Shown in pieces: positions 55,894 through 64,000 of a stretch of 64,000 nt of DNA. The notes beneath the pieces are model-generated. The model saw only the letters and a program-made list of their open reading frames with translations, was not told where the DNA came from and made no database searches. This stretch comes from Paracoccaceae bacterium (GTDB lineage Bacteria > Pseudomonadota > Alphaproteobacteria > Rhodobacterales > Rhodobacteraceae). The position numbers and the translations under genes are program-made. The DNA lies in the NCBI GenBank assembly GCA_019454225.1, contig CP075370.1, positions 1,602,001 through 1,666,000 on the forward strand. The letters are read 5' to 3'. How positions within the stretch are numbered: the first letter of the stretch is position 1; each line of letters begins with the position of its first letter.

Positions 55894-55910
55894 CATGCGC
55901 GCAACGCATG
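55894..55910. promoter_or_regulatory. Candidate LysR operator between gcdH and its regulator
   Basis: CATGCG-CGCAA-CGCATG is a perfect inverted repeat that fits T-N11-A (T55896, A55908). It lies 8 bases before the proposed ATG of the LysR gene and 73 bases from the gcdH start, which suits autoregulation and control of gcdH. Confidence 0.5.
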
Positions 55911-55918
55911 ATCCGGCC

Positions 55919-56815
55919 ATGATGCGCAGCGCCAGAACGCCGTCCCTGCCGGAACTTCAGGCCTTTGCCGCGGCGGCGCGCGCGGGGACGGCGACGGGGG
56001 CGGGTGCCGTGCTGGGTCTGACGCAAAGCGCGGTCAGCCGGTCGATCTCGACGCTGGAGGCGCGGCTCGGGGTGCGGCTGTTCCACCGCGAACGCCAGCG
56101 TCTGCGCCTGTCGGACGCCGGGCGGGCCTTCCTGCCCGAGGCCGAGCGGGTGCTGGCCACGCTCGACCGTGCCGCGCTGACCGTGATGGCCTTCGGCGGC
56201 CATCGCCGCGTCCTGCGCATTGCCTGCCTGCCTACCTTCGCCAGCCTGTGGCTGATCCCGCGCCTGCCGCAGATGGGGCCCGAGGTAACCTTCGACATCT
56301 CGACCACGCTTGCGCCGCTCGATTTTGACCGCGATCCGCGGGACGCGGCGATCCTGCGCGGGCCGTTGCCGCGCGGGCAGAACGCCATGGAACTGGCGCC
56401 CGACCGGCTGGTCGCGGTGGCTGCACCCGCCCTGTTGCCCGACGGGCCGTTGCCGGATGCCGACCTGCCGCGCCTGCCGCTGTTGCAGCAGGCGACGCGG
56501 GCCGACCTGTGGCTCGACTGGTTCCGCGATGCGGGGATCGACCCGATCCGCCTGTTGCGCGGCCCCCGGTTCGAACAGTTCGGCATGGTGCTGGCAGCGG
56601 CACGGGCGGGGATGGGCGTGGCGCTCGTGCCCGAGATCCTGGCGGCGCAGGAGATTGCCGCAGGCGCCCTGCGCCCGGCATCGACCCGGCGCCTGGACGG
56701 CGGCGCGCCCTACCTGCTGGTCTGGCCCGACCGAACCTCCGACCTGCCCGCCTTCACGGCCTTCCGCGCGGCCCTTGCCCCTGCTTTGGTCGCAGAGCCC
56801 GCCGCGCCCCATTGA
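55919..56815 (+). CDS. LysR-family regulator, likely of gcdH
   Basis: This 298-residue protein has an N-terminal helix-turn-helix (LPELQAFAAAARAGTATGAGAVLGLTQSAVSRSISTLEARLGVRLFHRERQRL) and a substrate-binding-like effector domain of the GcvA type (LRIACLPTFASLWLIPRLP). It is divergent from gcdH, a pairing well known in proteobacteria. A second ATG is adjacent at 55922. The inducer, probably a glutarate-related compound, is inferred. Confidence 0.9.
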   Translation: MMRSARTPSLPELQAFAAAARAGTATGAGAVLGLTQSAVSRSISTLEARLGVRLFHRERQRLRLSDAGRAFLPEAERVLATLDRAALTVMAFGGHRRVLRIACLPTFASLWLIPRLPQMGPEVTFDISTTLAPLDFDRDPRDAAILRGPLPRGQNAMELAPDRLVAVAAPALLPDGPLPDADLPRLPLLQQATRADLWLDWFRDAGIDPIRLLRGPRFEQFGMVLAAARAGMGVALVPEILAAQEIAAGALRPASTRRLDGGAPYLLVWPDRTSDLPAFTAFRAALAPALVAEPAAPH

Positions 56816-56863
56816 CCGCGCACGGCGGCCCCGGCAACGTCGCCCGGCCAGTGGAGAACGCCC

Positions 56864-57772
56864 GTGACCGCCGCACCAGCCACCATCGACGCCGTCGAGA
56901 CCCTGCTTGCCGGGCAGGGCTATGTCGCCAACCGCGCGCTGTCGACGGTGGTGTTCCTTGCCCTGCGGCTGGGTCGTCCGCTGTTCCTGGAGGGCGAGGC
57001 CGGGGTGGGCAAGACCGAGATCGCCAAGGCCATCGCCGCGGCGCTTGGCCGCCGCCTGATCCGCCTCCAGTGCTATGAGGGGCTCGATGCCGCCTCGGCG
57101 GTGGCCGAGTGGAACTTTGCCGCGCAGATGGTGGCGATCCGCACGGCCGAGGCCGCAGGCACGGCCGACCGGGATGCGCTCAAGTCCGAGCTTTTTACCG
57201 AGGACTACCTGATCGCCCGTCCGCTGCTCGAGGCGATGCGCCCGCAGCCCGGCGGCGCGCCGGTGCTGCTGATCGACGAACTGGATCGCACTGACGAACC
57301 CTTCGAGGCCTTCCTGCTGGAGGCGCTGTCGGAGTTCCAGGTGACCATCCCCGAGCTTGGCACGATCCGGGCGCCCGAACCGCCGATCGTCATCGTGACA
57401 TCGAACCGCACGCGCGAGGTGCATGACGCGCTGAAGCGTCGCTGCCTGTATCACTGGGTGGACTATCCCGATTTCGACCGCGAACTCGCCATCCTCAGAT
57501 CCCGCGCGCCCGAGGCCGAGGCGGCGCTGTCGCGCGAGGTGGTGGCCTTTGTCCAGCGTCTGCGGACCGAGGATCTGTTCAAGAAACCCGGGGTTGCCGA
57601 AACGATCGACTGGGCCAAGTGCCTGCTGGCGCTTGATGTGATCGCCCTGTCGCCCGAGGTGATTGCCGATACGCTGGGCGCGATCCTGAAGTATCAGGAC
57701 GATATCCAGAAGATCCAGGGCTCGGCCGCGAAGAAGCTGCTGGACGAGGCCCGGGCGGGGCTGGCGGCGTGA
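56864..57772 (+). CDS. MoxR-family AAA ATPase (CoxD-like)
   Basis: This 302-residue AAA+ ATPase of the MoxR type starts at a GTG. Walker A is EGEAGVGKTE (Lys50), Walker B is VLLIDELDRTDEPFEAFLLEALSEFQ, and the sensor-1 Asn is in IVTSNRTREVHDALKRRC. With the VWA protein encoded next it should form a chaperone pair. In aerobic CO dehydrogenase loci such a pair (CoxD/CoxE) inserts sulfur or copper at the molybdenum site. The XdhC and molybdopterin genes downstream support the same role. Confidence 0.87.
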   Translation: MTAAPATIDAVETLLAGQGYVANRALSTVVFLALRLGRPLFLEGEAGVGKTEIAKAIAAALGRRLIRLQCYEGLDAASAVAEWNFAAQMVAIRTAEAAGTADRDALKSELFTEDYLIARPLLEAMRPQPGGAPVLLIDELDRTDEPFEAFLLEALSEFQVTIPELGTIRAPEPPIVIVTSNRTREVHDALKRRCLYHWVDYPDFDRELAILRSRAPEAEAALSREVVAFVQRLRTEDLFKKPGVAETIDWAKCLLALDVIALSPEVIADTLGAILKYQDDIQKIQGSAAKKLLDEARAGLAA

Positions 57773-57838
57773 TCCCGGGGCCGGCCCGACGGCTGCGCCT
57801 GTGGCCGGACACGCCGGGCGCCGGGCGCCCTGGTGGCC

Positions 57839-59101
57839 ATGGCTGAGTATTCCGATCTTCCGCTGCCCGACAATCCGCGCCTAGTGGCCAACATCGCCCA
57901 TTTCGCGCGCGCTCTGCGCAAGGCGGGGTTGCCCATCGGGCCGGGGCGGATCGCGGATGCGATCCGCGCGGTGCAGGCCGTGGGGTTCACCGAGCGGCGC
58001 GATTTCTACTGGGTGCTGCACGCCTGTTTCGTCAGCCGTCCGGAACACCGCCCGGTGTTTGCCCAGGTGTTCCGGCTGTTCTGGCGCGATCCGCGCTACC
58101 TTGAACACATGATGTCGCTGATGCTTCCGGCGCTGCGGGGCGTGGCCGAGGAACGCGGCGCCGAGGCCGCCGAGAAACGCGCGGCCGAGGCGCTGCTGGA
58201 CGGGGCCGACCGGGATGTGCCGCAGGATACGCCCGAAGATTCGGGCGAGGATGCAGAGATCGAGATCGACGCCTCGGCCACGATGAGCCGAGAGGAACGC
58301 CTGCGCACGCTCGACTTCGAACAGATGAGCATGGCCGAGGTGGCCGAAGCCCGGCGCATGCTGGCGCGGCTGTCGCTGCCGGTGGCGCCGCTGGCGACGC
58401 GCAGGATGGCGGTGGATGCGGGCGGCGCGCGCATCGACCCCCGGGCCACCCTGCGCGCCGCCATGCGCCGGGGCGGCGAGGTGGCGGCGCTGCTGCATCG
58501 CAGCCCCCGCGAACGCTGGCCGAACCTGGTGGTGCTTTGCGACATCTCGGGCTCGATGAGCCAGTATTCCCGGATGGTGCTGCACTTTGTCCACGCGGTC
58601 GCAAACCGCAAGGGGCAGGGCTGGGCCCGGGTGCATGCCTTCACCTTCGGCACGCGGCTGACCAACATCACCCGCCACCTGCGCGCCCGCGATGTCGACC
58701 AGGCGCTTGCCGCCGCGGGACGCGAGGCGCAGGACTGGTCGGGCGGCACCCGGATCGGCGCCTGCCTGCATGCCTTCAACCGCGACTGGTCGCGGCGGGT
58801 GCTGGGGCAGGGGGCAGTGGTCCTGCTGATCACCGACGGGCTGGACCGCGACGATACCGGCGCCCTGTCGCGCGAGGCGGAGCGGCTGCACCTGTCGGCG
58901 CGCCGACTGGTCTGGATCAACCCGCTGCTCCGCTGGGACGGGTTCGCGCCGCGCGCCGGGGGAATCCGGGCGCTGCTGCCGCATGTCGACTGTTTCAGGG
59001 CCGGGCATTCGATCGCCACGCTCGAAGCCCTTGGCGCGGCGATATCGGCGGCCCGGGACGCGGGGGAAAAACCGCGCCTGATGCGGATGATGGGGAACTG
59101 A
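57839..59101 (+). CDS. VWA domain-containing CoxE-like protein
   Basis: This 420-residue protein has an N-terminal helical region and a C-terminal VWA domain with the metal site DISGSMS and the later GTRIGACLHAF and LLITDGLDRDD. It is the usual partner of MoxR ATPases (CoxE type) in cofactor maturation of molybdenum hydroxylases. The ATG at 57839 is chosen; a GTG two codons upstream is in the same frame. The middle region is acidic (EDSGEDAEIEID). Confidence 0.87.
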   Translation: MAEYSDLPLPDNPRLVANIAHFARALRKAGLPIGPGRIADAIRAVQAVGFTERRDFYWVLHACFVSRPEHRPVFAQVFRLFWRDPRYLEHMMSLMLPALRGVAEERGAEAAEKRAAEALLDGADRDVPQDTPEDSGEDAEIEIDASATMSREERLRTLDFEQMSMAEVAEARRMLARLSLPVAPLATRRMAVDAGGARIDPRATLRAAMRRGGEVAALLHRSPRERWPNLVVLCDISGSMSQYSRMVLHFVHAVANRKGQGWARVHAFTFGTRLTNITRHLRARDVDQALAAAGREAQDWSGGTRIGACLHAFNRDWSRRVLGQGAVVLLITDGLDRDDTGALSREAERLHLSARRLVWINPLLRWDGFAPRAGGIRALLPHVDCFRAGHSIATLEALGAAISAARDAGEKPRLMRMMGN

Positions 59102-59193
59102 CGGGCGGATCCGGCGTTGATATGGCATATCGCGCGGGACGCGGGCATGACCGTGCCCTGCCTGCGGGTGTTCCGCATGGGAAGGGAATCGCC

Positions 59194-60918
59194 ATGAACC
59201 GACTGATCGCCACGACCACCGCGCTTGCCGTCGCGCTGAACGGAGCCGCGCCGATCCTGGCGCAGACGCTGGATGCCGAGGGCCGGGTGATCGGCCCGGA
59301 TGGCGCGGTGCTCTGCACCCCGGCCGAAGGTGCGGCCTGCGATCTCGAGGCCGTCACCGCGAAGCTCGCCGCGGAAGCCGAGGCACTGGCCGCCGAGGCC
59401 GCCGCCGAAGCCGAGAGAGCCGCCGCGGAAGCCGCACGCGCCGAGGCCGAGGCTGCCGCACAGGCCGAAGCCGATGCCGCCGCCGCTGCGGCAGCACAGG
59501 CCGAAGCGGATGCCGCAGCAGCAGCGGCAGCACAGGCCGAAGCCGACGCCGCAGCCGCCGCCCAGGCCGAGGCCGACGCGGCTGCCAAGGCCGCCGAGGA
59601 TGCCGCCGCCGCAGCGGCAGAGCAGGCAGCCGCTGCCGCCCAGGCCGAGGCCGACGCCGCCGCTGCCGCCCAGGCAAAGGCCGACGCTGCCGCGAAGGCC
59701 ACCGACGAAGCCGCACAGGCCGAAGCCGAACCCGCAACCGGCTCCGGTGATGCGGTTGTCGTGACACCGGCCGCCGAACCGGTGGTTCCGCCGGCACCCG
59801 AACCCGAGGCGGTCGAGTCGCTCGAGGCCATCCTGTCGCCCGAGACACCTGCCGCCGACGGCACCGAGGCCGCCCCGCCGGTGGCCGCCGCCGCGCCTGC
59901 CGAAGACGCCGATGCCGAGGCTCCGGCGCCTGTCAGCACGACGAAGGCCACGATCACCGAAGCCGATACCCGGTCCTCCGCCGAGGAATTCTCGGCCGCC
60001 CCGCAGGCCGATGCGCAGGGCCGGCGCGGCCTGTCCGATCTTGAGCGGGTGGGCCTGGTTGCGCTTGGCGCGCTTGCCGTCGGTGCGATCCTGAAGAACG
60101 GCGACCGTGTCGTGTCGAACACGGGCGACCGCGTGGTGGTCGACCGGGGCGACGGCCGGTTCGAAGTGCTGAAGGACGATGACACCCTGCTGCGCCGCCC
60201 CGGCTCGACCGTCGAGACCGAGACCTTCCGCGACGGGTCCAGCCGCACCGTCGTCACGCGGGGCGATGGCAGCAGCATCGTCACCATCCGCGATGCCGCA
60301 GGCCGCGTGCTGCGCCGCGCGCGGGTCGATGCGGACGGGCGGGAAACCCTGCTGGTCGACGACCTCGCGCCGGTGCGTCCGGTTGATGTGACCACGCTGC
60401 CGCCGCCTGCGCCGCCTGTCACCATCTCGGGCTCGGGCGCCGATGCCTCGCTTTCGGCGGCCCTGGCCGCGATTGCGGCCCGCGAGTCGGCGCGCGGCTT
60501 CTCGCTTCGCCAGATCCGGGACCTGCGCGAGGTCCGGATGCTTGCGCCGGCCATCGACGTGACACCGATCACCTTCCGGACCGGCTCGGCCGCCATCGAC
60601 GTGTCCGAGGCGGAAAAGCTTGCGGCGCTTGGCCGGTTCATCGCGGATACGGTGCGCGAACGACCCTTTGAGCTGTTCCTGGTCGAGGGTCATACCGATG
60701 CCGTGGGGTCGGCCGCATCGAACCTTGCCCTGTCGGACCGCCGGGCCGAATCGGTGGCACTGGCGCTGACCGAATACTTCGGAGTGCCGCCCGAGAACCT
60801 GATCGTGCAGGGCTATGGCGAGGGCGACCTGCTGATCCCGGTCGAGACGGCCGAACCGCTGAACCGCCGGGTCGCGGTGCGGCTGATCTCTCCGCTGCTC
60901 GAGGCGCGGCTGCGCTGA
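59194..60918 (+). CDS. OmpA-family protein with Ala/Glu-rich region
   Basis: This 574-residue exported protein has a signal peptide (about residues 1-23, ending ILA), followed by a long Ala/Glu/Asp-rich segment (about residues 55-190) with the repeated AQAEADAAAAA motif. A Pro-rich linker, a short Gly/Ala hydrophobic helix (VGLVALGALAVGAIL), a repeat-rich region of NGDRVV/GDGRFEV type, and a C-terminal OmpA peptidoglycan-binding domain (about 455-574) with VEGHTDAVGS and RRVAVRL follow. GGAAGGGAA precedes the ATG. It lies between the VWA gene and xdhC but shares no evident role with them. Confidence 0.88.
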   Translation: MNRLIATTTALAVALNGAAPILAQTLDAEGRVIGPDGAVLCTPAEGAACDLEAVTAKLAAEAEALAAEAAAEAERAAAEAARAEAEAAAQAEADAAAAAAAQAEADAAAAAAAQAEADAAAAAQAEADAAAKAAEDAAAAAAEQAAAAAQAEADAAAAAQAKADAAAKATDEAAQAEAEPATGSGDAVVVTPAAEPVVPPAPEPEAVESLEAILSPETPAADGTEAAPPVAAAAPAEDADAEAPAPVSTTKATITEADTRSSAEEFSAAPQADAQGRRGLSDLERVGLVALGALAVGAILKNGDRVVSNTGDRVVVDRGDGRFEVLKDDDTLLRRPGSTVETETFRDGSSRTVVTRGDGSSIVTIRDAAGRVLRRARVDADGRETLLVDDLAPVRPVDVTTLPPPAPPVTISGSGADASLSAALAAIAARESARGFSLRQIRDLREVRMLAPAIDVTPITFRTGSAAIDVSEAEKLAALGRFIADTVRERPFELFLVEGHTDAVGSAASNLALSDRRAESVALALTEYFGVPPENLIVQGYGEGDLLIPVETAEPLNRRVAVRLISPLLEARLR

Positions 60919-61024
60919 CCGGCGGTGCCCGGTGGCGGCGGGTCCGGGTGCGGACTGCCGCCACCTTTTGACAGTGGCGCTGCCCCGCCCCCTGACGCAT
61001 AGTCGTGGCCCGGGGGAGGCCGAA

Positions 61025-62005
61025 ATGGACCATGACCGCATTCCGGAAATCGCGCTTGACTGGCACCGTGACGGACGCGGCGCCGCGCTTGCCACGGTGA
61101 TCGAGACCTGGGGGTCGGCACCCCGCCCCGTCGGCAGCCAGCTGGTGGTGTCGCGCGACGGGCAGATGATGGGCTCGGTCTCCGGCGGATGCGTCGAGGG
61201 CGCCGTTGTCGCCGAGGCGACCGAGGCCCTGGACGACGGCCGGACGCGCGTTCTGTCCTTCGGCGTGGCGGATGAGACGGCCTTTGCCGTGGGGCTGGCC
61301 TGTGGCGGGCGCATTCGCGTGATGGTCGAACCCGTGGGCATGGGCATGCCCGAGGCGATGCTGGCCGATCTGGTGGCGGCGCGGCAGGCGCGGCGGGCGG
61401 TGGCCTATGTGGTGCATCCGGAAACCGGTGCGCGGCGGCTGACCGCAGGGCCCGGAGACCCGCTGGAAAGCGTCATCGCCCAGCGGATGCGTGCCGACCG
61501 CTCGGGCCCCGAGGATGACGGCACCTTCATCGCCGTCCACAACCCGCCCCTGCGCATGGTGATCGTCGGCGCCGTCCATATCGCGCAGCCGCTTGTCGCC
61601 ATGGCGCGGCTGTGCGGCTATGATCCGGTGCTGATTGACCCGCGTGCCGGTTTCGGCGCCGCGCACCGGTTCCCCGGCGAGACGATCCGCGACGACTGGC
61701 CGGACGAGGCGATGGCTGCGCTCGCGCCCGACGCCCGGACGGCCGTGGTGACGCTGACCCACGACCCCAAGCTTGACGATCCGGCGATCCGGGCGGCACT
61801 GGCATCGCCCGCGTTCTACATCGGCTGCCTCGGGTCGCCGCGCACCCATTCCAAGCGGCTGGAACGGCTGCGCGCCGAAGGGGTGGACGATGCGGCGATC
61901 GCGCGGCTTCATGCGCCGGTCGGGCTCGACATCGGTGCCAAGAGCCCCGCCGAGATCGCGGTGTCGGTCCTGGCGCAGGTCACCCAAGTGCTGCGGCAGG
62001 GGTGA
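61025..62005 (+). CDS. XdhC-family molybdenum hydroxylase maturation protein
   Basis: This 326-residue cytoplasmic protein has two XdhC parts. The N-terminal CoxI-type region has ALATVIETWGSAPRPVGSQLVV and SVSGGCVEGAV. The C-terminal Rossmann region has VIVGAVHIAQPLVAMA and YIGCLGSPRTHSKRLERLR. XdhC proteins bind molybdenum cofactor and supply the sulfurated form to xanthine dehydrogenase-type enzymes. It is followed with overlap by a molybdopterin-binding protein. Confidence 0.92.
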   Translation: MDHDRIPEIALDWHRDGRGAALATVIETWGSAPRPVGSQLVVSRDGQMMGSVSGGCVEGAVVAEATEALDDGRTRVLSFGVADETAFAVGLACGGRIRVMVEPVGMGMPEAMLADLVAARQARRAVAYVVHPETGARRLTAGPGDPLESVIAQRMRADRSGPEDDGTFIAVHNPPLRMVIVGAVHIAQPLVAMARLCGYDPVLIDPRAGFGAAHRFPGETIRDDWPDEAMAALAPDARTAVVTLTHDPKLDDPAIRAALASPAFYIGCLGSPRTHSKRLERLRAEGVDDAAIARLHAPVGLDIGAKSPAEIAVSVLAQVTQVLRQG

Positions 62006-63003
62006 TGCGCTTCGGTCCGGTCCCGCTGGCCGAGGCCGCAGGCGCGATCCTGGCGCATTCGGTGCTGCTGCCGGGGGGACGGCTGCGCAAGGGGGTGGTG
62101 CTGACCGGCGCCGATCTGGCCGCGCTGAATGCCGCAGGCGTGGCCGAGGTGGTCGTGGCGCGGCCTGACGCGGGCGATGTGACCGAGGATCAGGCGGCGG
62201 CGCGGCTGGCCGCCGCACTGGTGCCCGACCCGGCGGGGGCGGGGCTTGATGTTTCGGCGGCCTTCACCGGCCGGGTGAACCTGAACGCGCGGGCGCCCGG
62301 ACTGGTCGACCTGGACGTTACGGCGATCCACGCGCTGAACCGGATCCATCCCGCGATCACCCTGGCCACGCTGGCGCCCCTGACACGGGTGACGCCGGGC
62401 CTGCTGACCGGCACGGTCAAGATCATCGCCTATGCCGTGCCGGGGGCCGAGCTTGCGGCGGCCTGCCGGGTGGCGGCGGGGGCGATCCGCGTGCGGCCGG
62501 TGGTGCGCGGCAGCGCCGGCCTGATCCTGACCGAGGTTCCCGACCAGGATGCAAAGCTGGCCGCCAAGGGGCGCCGGGCGATCGAGGGGCGGCTGCGGGC
62601 CCTGGGAATGGCGCTGGCCGAATGCCAGACCGTGCCGCATGACGGGGCGGCCATCGCGCAGGCGCTGCGGCGGGTTCCGGGGGACATGGTCCTGATCCTG
62701 ACGGGATCGGCCACGTCCGACCTGCATGACACGGCGCCGGATGCGCTGCGGGCGGCGGGCGGGCGGGTGATGCGGTTCGGGATGCCGGTCGATCCGGGGA
62801 ACCTGCTGTTCGTGGGAAGCCTGGGCGCCCGCCCGGTGATCGGGTTGCCGGGCTGTGCGCGGTCACCCGCGCTGAACGGGGCCGACTGGGTGCTGGAGCG
62901 GCTGGCCTGCGGGATCGACCTGACCGACGACGACATCGCGGGCATGGGCGTGGGGGGGTTGTTGAAGGAAATCCCGATCCGGCCGCAGGCGCGCGAGCCG
63001 TGA
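62005..63003 (+). CDS. Molybdopterin-binding protein (MoeA-like fold)
   Basis: The product of about 332 residues has a C-terminal molybdopterin-binding domain. The pattern GDMVLILTGSATSDLHDTAPDALRAAGG is the MoCF-binding segment, and VIGLPGCARSP lies further on. The N-terminal half (AEAAGAILAHSVLLPGGRLRKGVVLTGADL) is like the region found in Cox/Mo-hydroxylase loci. The ATG at 62005 overlaps the xdhC stop; a GTG one codon earlier is possible. It probably handles cofactor for the same Mo enzyme. Confidence 0.87.
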   Translation: MRFGPVPLAEAAGAILAHSVLLPGGRLRKGVVLTGADLAALNAAGVAEVVVARPDAGDVTEDQAAARLAAALVPDPAGAGLDVSAAFTGRVNLNARAPGLVDLDVTAIHALNRIHPAITLATLAPLTRVTPGLLTGTVKIIAYAVPGAELAAACRVAAGAIRVRPVVRGSAGLILTEVPDQDAKLAAKGRRAIEGRLRALGMALAECQTVPHDGAAIAQALRRVPGDMVLILTGSATSDLHDTAPDALRAAGGRVMRFGMPVDPGNLLFVGSLGARPVIGLPGCARSPALNGADWVLERLACGIDLTDDDIAGMGVGGLLKEIPIRPQAREP

Positions 63004-63121
63004 TGCGGCCCGCGTCCCATCGTGGGACGCGGAACGCAGCAAGCGATTTCAATGGCTTGACCCTTGCGATTTAACCACTTCTTAGGAAATCGCCCGTCTC
63101 TGGTGTCGTTGCCCCGCCGGG

Positions 63122-63556
63122 TCAGAGCGCGGCTTGCAGTTCGCCCAGGATCACGGTCCAGCCCTTGAGATGGCCGTCGCGCAGGCCCTCCGACGCGAAG
63201 CGGTCCTGCCGCAGCTCGATGCGCGTGCCCTGACCTTCGGCCGTCAGCGCCACGGTGACCACGCTGCCCTCGACCGAATGCGGCGAAACCCATGTGAAGC
63301 GCAAGCGTTCGTCCGGCACGAGTTCCAGGTAGGTGCCGTGATGCGGGATCGCAGTTTCCCCATCGAACATCACGATCCGGAACGTGCCGCCGGTGCGGGG
63401 GTCATTGTGCACCTCGGCCTGGCGCCCGCCGGTGCAGGGCAGCATGAACCGCGACAGGATCGCGGGATCGAGCCATGCCTCATAGACCCGGCCCGGGGGG
63501 GCGGTCACGCTGTGCGAGACCGTCATCGTCAGTTCTGCTGTCATCACCTGGGCCAT
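63122..63556 (-). CDS. SRPBCC/AHSA1-domain protein
   Basis: This 144-residue START-like protein of the AHSA1 (activator of Hsp90 homologue) family has the typical TAPPGRVYEAWLDPAILSRFM start, FDGE-type middle segment and the C-terminal EGLRDGHLKGWTVILGEL. It pairs with the ArsR gene, with which it overlaps by up to 77 bases; later ATGs at 63544 and 63526 are possible starts. Such ArsR-AHSA1 pairs are very common; the ligand is unknown. Confidence 0.9.
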   Translation of the reverse strand: MAQVMTAELTMTVSHSVTAPPGRVYEAWLDPAILSRFMLPCTGGRQAEVHNDPRTGGTFRIVMFDGETAIPHHGTYLELVPDERLRFTWVSPHSVEGSVVTVALTAEGQGTRIELRQDRFASEGLRDGHLKGWTVILGELQAAL

Positions 63557-63890
63557 CAGCCGTCTCCTTTTCCAGAATGCCGCCGAGCGCCTCGAGCCGA
63601 AGTGCCCAGATCGAACGTAGCCCCGCGAACCAGTGATCGACCTCGGCCAGGGGCGCGAGGTTGATCGCGATGTAATGCGCCCGCCAGACGGTGCGCCGCG
63701 ACACCAGCCCCGCGCGTTCCAGCACCATGATGTGCCGCGAGATCGCGTTGAGGCTGATCGCGAAGCGGTCGGCGATTTCCGTCACCCGGGTCGGTCCGTT
63801 CTGCGCCAGATGCGTCAGGATGGCCCGCCGCGTGGGGTCGCCCGCGGCCTTCAGGACATCGCTCAGGGGGTCGTCGATTCGTTCAACCAT
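63480..63890 (-). CDS. ArsR-family winged-helix regulator
   Basis: This 136-residue protein has a winged helix (about residues 8-85): VLKAAGDPTRRAILTHLAQNGPTRVTEIADRFAISLNAISRHIMVLERAGLVSRR. No metal-binding Cys motif is seen, so it is not an arsenite sensor of the classic sort. The Asp/Arg-rich tail after about residue 110 overlaps the AHSA1 gene. It probably controls its own pair. Confidence 0.9.
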   Translation of the reverse strand: MVERIDDPLSDVLKAAGDPTRRAILTHLAQNGPTRVTEIADRFAISLNAISRHIMVLERAGLVSRRTVWRAHYIAINLAPLAEVDHWFAGLRSIWALRLEALGGILEKETADGPGDDSRTDDDGLAQRDRPPGPGL

Positions 63891-63955
63891 GATGTTGAAT
63901 TATGACCTGCGGCCGCATCAGTCAACAAGAGATGTGAATGACGCGGCCGGACATG

Positions 63956-63979
63956 AAAAAGGGGGGCAGATGCCCCCCC
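63956..63979 (-). terminator. Intrinsic terminator for a gene beyond the right edge
   Basis: On the minus strand, TGGGGGGCA-type arms (GGGGGGCA at 63961-63968 pairing with TGCCCCCC at 63971-63978) are followed by five T residues. This is a classic rho-independent terminator for a leftward gene whose 3' end must lie just outside the window. Confidence 0.75.
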
Positions 63980-64000
63980 GTCACCGGTCGCGGGACCATG

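Noticed and set aside
59450-59700. Ala-rich repeats in the OmpA-family gene as a mobile or satellite repeat
   Set aside because: They are irregular in DNA (units of differing length) and fit an ordinary Ala/Glu-rich periplasmic linker.
1-64000. CRISPR array, rRNA or tRNA genes
   Set aside because: No regularly spaced direct repeats in non-coding DNA, no rRNA-like stretch and no cloverleaf with a TTCGA-type loop were noticed; small structured RNAs could have been missed by eye.

Overview
The window is high-GC alphaproteobacterial chromosome, most likely from the Rhodobacteraceae (Paracoccus/Rhodobacter/Gemmobacter-like). I infer this from the strong G/C third-position bias, the family-typical DUF2125 proteins (two), the PuuD-type membrane urate oxidase, the NadD N-terminal extension, and the GcvT-family FAD dehydrogenase. 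No rRNA, tRNA, CRISPR array or intact transposon was seen.

Layout. 0-10.3 kb: housekeeping genes (nadD, DUF2125, gamma-glutamylcyclotransferase), a MotA/MotB-like proton-channel pair with a very long coiled coil, clpA, gloB and a methyltransferase. 10.3-19 kb: a nearly complete urate catabolic locus (purine permease, allA, allE, a puuE-uraD fusion, uraH, a LysR regulator, puuD). It is tied together by a perfect inverted repeat upstream of puuD, part of which recurs upstream of puuE. 19-23.2 kb: galM and the zinc-uptake set znuA/zur/znuC/znuB. 23.4-26 kb: a dimethylglycine/sarcosine-dehydrogenase-like flavoprotein. 26-30.4 kb: an unrecognised 1464-residue helical protein with an 18-residue Gly/Ser tandem repeat. 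30.5-39.5 kb: GH25 lysozyme, AhpD-like protein, radA, cvpA, a Cys/Met PLP enzyme, PqiA-like protein, mlaF/mlaE and alr. 39.6-47.5 kb: a glycosyltransferase cluster, including a three-part fusion and a paralogue of its hydrolase-like end that has lost the nucleophile. 47.5-51.5 kb: lprI-like, pyrC, pyrE and dnaB.

51.55-53.95 kb is a visibly AT-rich island (43% G+C in a sampled 60 bases, against 68% in a sampled 60 bases of dnaB). It carries an ABC-type AAA ATPase followed directly by a DUF4435/TOPRIM-like protein, the composition of the PARIS (AriA/AriB) anti-phage system. Its right end runs into a 3'-truncated REP-associated tyrosine transposase. 54.6-63 kb: gcdH with a divergent LysR gene, then a CoxD/CoxE-like MoxR-VWA pair, an OmpA-family protein, XdhC and a molybdopterin-binding protein, a maturation set for a molybdenum hydroxylase whose structural genes are not in the window. 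The window ends with an ArsR/SRPBCC pair and a terminator for a gene beyond the right edge.

The best candidates for something new are the giant helical protein at 26005-30399, the PARIS-like island with its truncated transposase neighbour, and the glycosyltransferase-hydrolase fusion with its nucleophile-less paralogue.
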